Both the position numbers and the translations under genes were made by a program. The notes under the pieces are model-generated. The model saw only the letters and a list, made by a program, of their open reading frames with translations, did not search any database and had not been told where the DNA came from. From Gammaproteobacteria bacterium (GTDB taxonomy: Bacteria > Pseudomonadota > Gammaproteobacteria > Ga0077554 > Ga007554): 39,282 nucleotides of DNA. Shown here piece by piece: positions 35,029 through 39,282 of this stretch. Position 1 is the stretch's first letter. Each line of letters opens with the position of its first letter. The stretch is from contig JAKFXX010000045.1 in assembly GCA_021731145.1 (NCBI GenBank), positions 1 through 39,282 of the forward strand, written 5' to 3'.

Positions 35029-37275
35029 GTGAAAAAATCTCCGCCGGTTGTCTTGCGCTATGTTTGTGCGTTGCTGTTGTCGTTTCCTGTCGTGGATGTG
35101 ACATCTGCCGCCTCGCTCTTGACGCCTCTCCCGGAAGGTCCGTGGGGGTTGTGCGATATGCACGCCGTACCCAAGCCTCGCGTGCCCATTAGTGCTGCCC
35201 AGCGCAAGGAAGCGCCCACTTATTTGAGTGCGGATTACGGGTTTGCCGTTAAGGACAAGCTGGCCGTCTTCAGCGGCGATGCGCTGGTGCGGCGTGCCGA
35301 CGAGCGGTTGGCGGCCGATACGGTTATTTATGACGAGGCCAAGGGCACCGCGCAGGCTCAAGGCGATGTTCGTTACCGGAGCGACAATCTGGAAGCCGAC
35401 GGCGATGCCGGGTATATGGAGCTGGAGGCGGACAAGGGTCAGTTCGAAAACGCGCGATACCGCTTCGAGGAGCAGCATGCCCGTGGCAGCGCGGTCACGA
35501 TCATCAAGGAAAATGCCGAGGTTACGCGCCTCAGGCAGTCCACCTATACCACCTGTAACCCTGGCAGCGAGGCGTGGTTGCTGCGTTCATCCACCCTCAG
35601 GCTGGATGAGGGCAAGGGTGTCGGCGAGGTTTATAACGCCACGGTGCGGTTCATGGGTGTGCCGTTTTTTTATATGCCGTATATGACTTTTCCGATCAAT
35701 AATCAGCGCAAGAGTGGTTTTTTGATCCCGCGCCTTTTGCCATCCTCCTCCTCTGGTGTGAGCATCAGAATACCGTATTATTTGAATCTCGCGCCGGATT
35801 ACGATGCGACCATTACGGCGCGTTATATGAGTCTGCGCGGCCTGATGATGGAAGGCGAATTCCGCCATCTCAACCGCACCAGCCGGGGCGAGCTGGATGT
35901 GGGGTATATGCCAAACGACGCGCTTTATGGCAAGGACCGCGCCGCAGCCGCCTACAAGCATACCGGTAGTCCCGCCGAGGGCTGGAGCACTGATCTTAAT
36001 CTTAACTATGTCTCTGACAAGGACTATTTCAGGAATTTTGGCAACAGCCTGAGTGTTGCGGCGGCCGCTTATGCGGAGCGCCGTTTCGATGTGACATATC
36101 AGCGTGAAAACCTGACTTTTCTGGGGCGAGTGCAGGGTATGCAGCCTTTGGACAGAGCGCTGCCATCCGCCGCACGCCCCTACCGGGTATTGCCACGCTT
36201 GCAGTTGACTGCCGGTTGGCCAGGGCAGGAGGGGGCGCCGAGTTACCGTTTTCAGAGCGAGGTGGTGCGCTTTGAACAGGAGGACCGGCTTAATGGGGCG
36301 CGCCTCGACTTGCAGCCCGAGATCAGTTTTCCGTGGCAGCGTGAGGCGGGATTTGTCACGCCCAAGCTGGTGCTGCGGCATACCCGCTATCTGCTGGATA
36401 ACGCATTGCCAGGGATGCCGGAGTCGCCAACCCGGACGCTGCCCATCTTTAATATCGACAGCGGGCTTTTTCTGGAGCGCGATTTCGCTTGGGGTGCGCG
36501 CCCCTTGCTGCAAACACTGGAACCACGCCTTTTTTATCTCTACGCCCCTTACCGGGATCAATCCGCCCTGCCGGTGTTCGACAGCGCCGCGATGGATTTC
36601 AATTTCGCGCAACTCTTTCGCGATAACCGGTTCAGCAGTGTGGATCGCGTCGGTGACGCCAACCAGGTCAGCATGGCTCTGACCACACGCCTGCTCGACA
36701 GCGGCGCGGAGCGTGTCCGTGCCAGCATTGGCCAGATATACTATCTTGATGACCGCAGGGTGACGGTTCCCGGTGGGGTGGCAGGCACGCGGCATACCTC
36801 TGATATCGTCGGTGAAGTGGCCGCCAGCGTGGCGCAAAGCTGGACTGCCAGCGGCGATCTGTTCTGGAATTCGAATGTTGAGCGCATCGAGCGCGGCTCT
36901 GTGCGCATTCAGTACCAGCCGCTCAGAAATCATATCCTCAACCTGGCCTACCGTTACCGGCGAGACCAAATGGACCAGATGGATCTGTCGCTTTTTTGGC
37001 CGGTGCACCGCAACTGGAGTGTCATCGGGCGCTGGTATTATTCGATTCCAAACAACCGCGTTCTGGAATCGCTGGCGGGCCTGGAATACAACAGTTGCTG
37101 TTGGGCATTTACCATCCTCACCCGCGATTTCACTACCGGCGCCAGCGCAACGGGCGCCAACACATCCAACCGCTCTGTGATGTTTCAATTGGAACTCAAG
37201 GGCCTGGCGAGTGTCGGACAATCCATCAGCACAATGCTGGAGCGTGGTATTCTAGGCTATCAGGGCGCACGATAG
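35029..37275 (+). CDS. lptD: LPS-assembly protein LptD
   Basis: About 748 residues. The outer-membrane protein that, with LptE, inserts lipopolysaccharide into the outer leaflet. After the signal peptide (VKKSPPVVLRYVCALLLSFP...TSAAS) an OstA-type beta-jellyroll is seen (VFSGDALVRRADERLAADTV, AQAQGDVRYRSDNLEADGD). Next come VPFFYMPYMTFPINNQRKSG and the large beta-barrel. All four cysteines of the E. coli disulfide pattern have counterparts: LCDMHA near the mature N-terminus, YTTCNPGSEAW, and the adjacent pair in YNSCCWAF near the C-terminus. The start is uncertain. The frame is open from a TTG at 34960, but the GTG at 35029 gives a normal signal peptide; neither has a good Shine-Dalgarno. A TATACT at 34944-34949 may be the -10 box. 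It heads lptD-surA-pdxA. Confidence 0.93.
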   Translation: MKKSPPVVLRYVCALLLSFPVVDVTSAASLLTPLPEGPWGLCDMHAVPKPRVPISAAQRKEAPTYLSADYGFAVKDKLAVFSGDALVRRADERLAADTVIYDEAKGTAQAQGDVRYRSDNLEADGDAGYMELEADKGQFENARYRFEEQHARGSAVTIIKENAEVTRLRQSTYTTCNPGSEAWLLRSSTLRLDEGKGVGEVYNATVRFMGVPFFYMPYMTFPINNQRKSGFLIPRLLPSSSSGVSIRIPYYLNLAPDYDATITARYMSLRGLMMEGEFRHLNRTSRGELDVGYMPNDALYGKDRAAAAYKHTGSPAEGWSTDLNLNYVSDKDYFRNFGNSLSVAAAAYAERRFDVTYQRENLTFLGRVQGMQPLDRALPSAARPYRVLPRLQLTAGWPGQEGAPSYRFQSEVVRFEQEDRLNGARLDLQPEISFPWQREAGFVTPKLVLRHTRYLLDNALPGMPESPTRTLPIFNIDSGLFLERDFAWGARPLLQTLEPRLFYLYAPYRDQSALPVFDSAAMDFNFAQLFRDNRFSSVDRVGDANQVSMALTTRLLDSGAERVRASIGQIYYLDDRRVTVPGGVAGTRHTSDIVGEVAASVAQSWTASGDLFWNSNVERIERGSVRIQYQPLRNHILNLAYRYRRDQMDQMDLSLFWPVHRNWSVIGRWYYSIPNNRVLESLAGLEYNSCCWAFTILTRDFTTGASATGANTSNRSVMFQLELKGLASVGQSISTMLERGILGYQGAR

Positions 37276-37313
37276 GCCGTAACGCAGGGGCTATTCCCCT
37301 TTAACGATGTAAG

Positions 37314-38642
37314 ATGAATCTGTTAATGAAAAAATTGCTCGTAACTTTAATACTGGTGTTTGCCGCAAGCGTCGCGTTTGCCGACGCCCCACAGGAAAAT
37401 GCCTCATCAAAAAACAGTGTCGAAATCGACCGTATCGCCGCCATCGTCAATGACGCTGTGATCACGCGCAGCGAGCTGGATGAGCAAATCCACACCATCA
37501 AGCAGCAGTTGCGCCAGCAGAAAACACAGCTTCCGCCGGACGCCGTGCTGCAAAAGCAGGTGCTGGAGCGCTTGATTTCCAATCAGTTGCAATTGCAGCT
37601 TGCCGCCAGCACGGGTATCCGTGTTGACGATGACGTGCTGAACAAGGCGATAGGCCGAATCGCGGAACAGAACAAGCTGTCTATCACGGAATTTCGCGGC
37701 GTACTGGAAAAAGATGGCGTCAATTTCGCCAGTTTCCGCGAGGATATCCGTAACGAAATCATCATGACCCGACTGCGCCAGAGGCAGGTTGATAGCCGTA
37801 TCAACGTGACCGATCAGGAAGTCGCCCGGTTTCTCGCCACCCAGGCGGACAAAGGTAAATCAGACGATCAATACCGTGTGTCGCATATCCTGATTGCCGT
37901 GCCTGAAGCGGCCTCGCCGGAACAGATCCAGGCCGCCAAACAGAAGGTCCAGCGGGTGCTGGATGACCTGCGTGGCGGCGCCGATTTCAAGGAAACCGCC
38001 ATCGCCGTCTCTAACGGCCAGCAGGCGCTGGAAGGAGGCGATCTGGGATGGCGCAACGCGGGTCAGTTGCCGTCGCTGTTTGCCCCGCTGGTGGAACGCA
38101 TGAAGCCAGGTGATCTGAGCGACATCATCCGTAGTCCGAGCGGCTTCCACATCATCAAGTTGATCGACTACCGTAGTGGGCAGATACATAAAGTGACCCA
38201 GACCCTGGCTCGCCATATTCTGATCCGTACCAATGAACTGGTTAGCGACGATGATGCCAGCATCAAGCTGGAGCAGCTCAGTCAGCGTATCAAAAGTGGT
38301 GCTGATTTCACCGAGTTGGCAAAGGCCAATTCCGAAGACAAGGGCAGTGCCGTCAACGGCGGCAGCCTGGGCTGGGTCAGCCCCGGCGAGATGGTGCCGG
38401 CCTTTGAGCGGGCCATGGATGAACTCCAGCCAGGGCAGATCAGCAAGCCCTTCAAGAGCGAGTTCGGCTGGCATATCGTCCAGGTACAGGAACGGCGTGA
38501 ACAGGACAACACCGAACAATTCAACCGGAGTCAGGCCTTTGCAGCGATTCGCCAGCGCAAGATGGAAGAAGAATCCCAGATCTGGCTGCGCCGCCTGCGC
38601 GATGAAGCGTATGTGGAATACCGGCTGGACGATGCCTTGTAG
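37314..38642 (+). CDS. surA: Periplasmic peptidyl-prolyl isomerase/chaperone SurA
   Basis: 442 residues. The signal peptide is MNLLMKKLLVTLILVFAASV with cleavage after AFA. The N-terminal chaperone domain contains VEIDRIAAIVNDAVITRSEL and LDEQIHTIKQQLRQQ. Two parvulin-type domains follow: the first with YRVSHILIAVPEAAS and GGDLGWRNAGQLPSLF, the second with LARHILIRTNEL and GGSLGWVSPGEMVPAFE. A C-terminal helix completes the core. It escorts unfolded outer-membrane proteins, LptD among them, to the Bam complex, which fits its position 38 bp after lptD. A small AGGGG-CTATT-CCCCT hairpin (37286-37300) lies in that gap. The ATG at 37314 is used; a Met four codons later is an alternative. Confidence 0.96.
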   Translation: MNLLMKKLLVTLILVFAASVAFADAPQENASSKNSVEIDRIAAIVNDAVITRSELDEQIHTIKQQLRQQKTQLPPDAVLQKQVLERLISNQLQLQLAASTGIRVDDDVLNKAIGRIAEQNKLSITEFRGVLEKDGVNFASFREDIRNEIIMTRLRQRQVDSRINVTDQEVARFLATQADKGKSDDQYRVSHILIAVPEAASPEQIQAAKQKVQRVLDDLRGGADFKETAIAVSNGQQALEGGDLGWRNAGQLPSLFAPLVERMKPGDLSDIIRSPSGFHIIKLIDYRSGQIHKVTQTLARHILIRTNELVSDDDASIKLEQLSQRIKSGADFTELAKANSEDKGSAVNGGSLGWVSPGEMVPAFERAMDELQPGQISKPFKSEFGWHIVQVQERREQDNTEQFNRSQAFAAIRQRKMEEESQIWLRRLRDEAYVEYRLDDAL

Positions 38643-38657
38643 CCTTTCCCGCTAGCC

Positions 38658-39282
38658 ATGCTGCCCCGTCTCGTATTGACTCCCGGTGAGCCCGCCGGCA
38701 TCGGCCCGGATCTGTGTGTGCAGATCGCCCAGCAAGCCCGCGATGCCGAGTTTGTGGTTGTGGCTGATCCTGGCCTGCTGGAGTCTCGTGCGCGCCTGCT
38801 GGGGCTGCCGTTGCGGCTGGAGGAGTTTGATCCCTCCCGGCCGGCCACATCCTCACGAACGGGCGTCCTCAAAGTCATCCCTGTGCCGCTCGCCAATGCT
38901 GCCGTGTGCAGTCATCTTGATCCGGCCAATGCGCCCTATGTGCTGGAAACGCTGCGTGTTGCAACGCGTGCCTGTCAGGCGCGGCATTGCGATGCGCTGG
39001 TTACCGGTCCCGTGCAGAAAAGCGTCATCAATCGAGCAGGGATTCCGTTCACCGGCCATACCGAGTTTCTCGCCGATCTGACCCAGGCTCCGCAAGTGGT
39101 GATGATGTTGGCAGTGCCGGGGCTGCGTGTGGCGCTTGCCACCACGCATCTACCGCTGCGCGAGGTGAGCGGCGCCATTACTTCCCCGCTTTTGGAAAGC
39201 GTGTTGCGCGTTTTGCATCATGACTTGCGGGCACGGTTTGGCATCGCCAGTCCGCACGTTTTGGTGTGCGGGCTCAATCCCC
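38658..39282 (+). CDS. pdxA: 4-hydroxythreonine-4-phosphate dehydrogenase, 5' part
   Basis: The frame is open from the ATG at 38658 to the window end (208 codons). It begins MLPRLVLTPGEPAGIGPDLC, the family's N-terminal (T.GdPaGIGPE) motif. DALVTGPVQKSVINRAGIPF and TGHTEFLAD (metal-binding His) follow, and VALATTHLPL is near the break. The enzyme is NAD-dependent and oxidises 4-phosphohydroxy-L-threonine in the DXP-dependent pyridoxal phosphate pathway. It follows surA by 15 bp in the conserved lptD-surA-pdxA order, which continues with ksgA in many gammaproteobacteria. The C-terminal part is outside the window. Confidence 0.95.
   Translation, partial: MLPRLVLTPGEPAGIGPDLCVQIAQQARDAEFVVVADPGLLESRARLLGLPLRLEEFDPSRPATSSRTGVLKVIPVPLANAAVCSHLDPANAPYVLETLRVATRACQARHCDALVTGPVQKSVINRAGIPFTGHTEFLADLTQAPQVVMMLAVPGLRVALATTHLPLREVSGAITSPLLESVLRVLHHDLRARFGIASPHVLVCGLNP

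Noticed and set aside
35587-37221. A 544-codon open frame antisense to lptD
   Set aside because: It lies wholly inside lptD on the opposite strand, has no recognisable domain, and is explained by codon bias of the real gene.

Overview
This window looks like a chromosomal segment of a gammaproteobacterium that carries the exosortase/PEP-CTERM sorting machinery. It appears mostly core, with a few accessory islands. The evidence is a class I adenylate cyclase, an amgK/lptD-surA-pdxA locus, a damX-like-gltB-gltD-hemE block, a rubredoxin/thiD-thiE-hemL block, and four proteins with C-terminal PEP-CTERM sorting signals. No exosortase, tRNA, rRNA, CRISPR array or complete insertion sequence was seen. 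The species cannot be named from the sequence alone.

Layout. 1-5321: start of oligopeptidase A (prlC, minus strand), ribosomal protein L31, an exported staphylococcal-type nuclease, a periplasmic cytochrome c, rubredoxin, then the overlapping thiD-thiE-hemL operon. 5459-8560: three minus-strand PEP-CTERM genes (two are FxDxF-type tandem paralogues) with shared upstream boxes, followed by an AT-rich gene-poor stretch and a 163-bp palindromic repeat. 8560-11598: a 1012-residue secreted LVIVD-repeat beta-propeller protein. 11618-26735: an unbroken minus-strand run of eleven genes. Read in the direction of transcription these are sixA, CHAD, ppx, damX-like, gltB, gltD, hemE, an unassigned methyltransferase, a Nudix hydrolase, a MotA/TolQ-type channel subunit, and a MotB-like transmembrane protein ending in a von Willebrand A domain. 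26858-28018: a classic VPEP-type PEP-CTERM propeller protein with a sigma-54-like promoter. 28489-33912: a VOC/glyoxalase protein, a PAS-GGDEF protein with a degenerate active site, class I cyaA, a serine esterase and a pentapeptide-repeat protein. 33909-39282: amgK divergent from lptD-surA-pdxA (pdxA runs off the end).

How the genes relate. sixA/CHAD/ppx form a phosphate/polyphosphate-flavoured cluster directly upstream of the conserved damX-gltBD-hemE order. lptD/surA is an outer-membrane biogenesis pair, with a peptidoglycan-recycling kinase next door. hemL and hemE both serve tetrapyrrole synthesis but lie in separate operons.

Most interesting points: (i) the channel pair whose MotB-like partner carries a MIDAS-containing vWA domain instead of a peptidoglycan-binding domain; (ii) an LVIVD protein whose roughly 21 repeats could make three seven-bladed propellers, apparently inserted into a split Ig/IPT-like domain; (iii) shared upstream boxes at three PEP-CTERM genes; (iv) dispersed small palindromic repeats lying directly upstream of start codons (hemE, ppx, the pentapeptide gene) or inside a coding 5' end (the glyoxalase).
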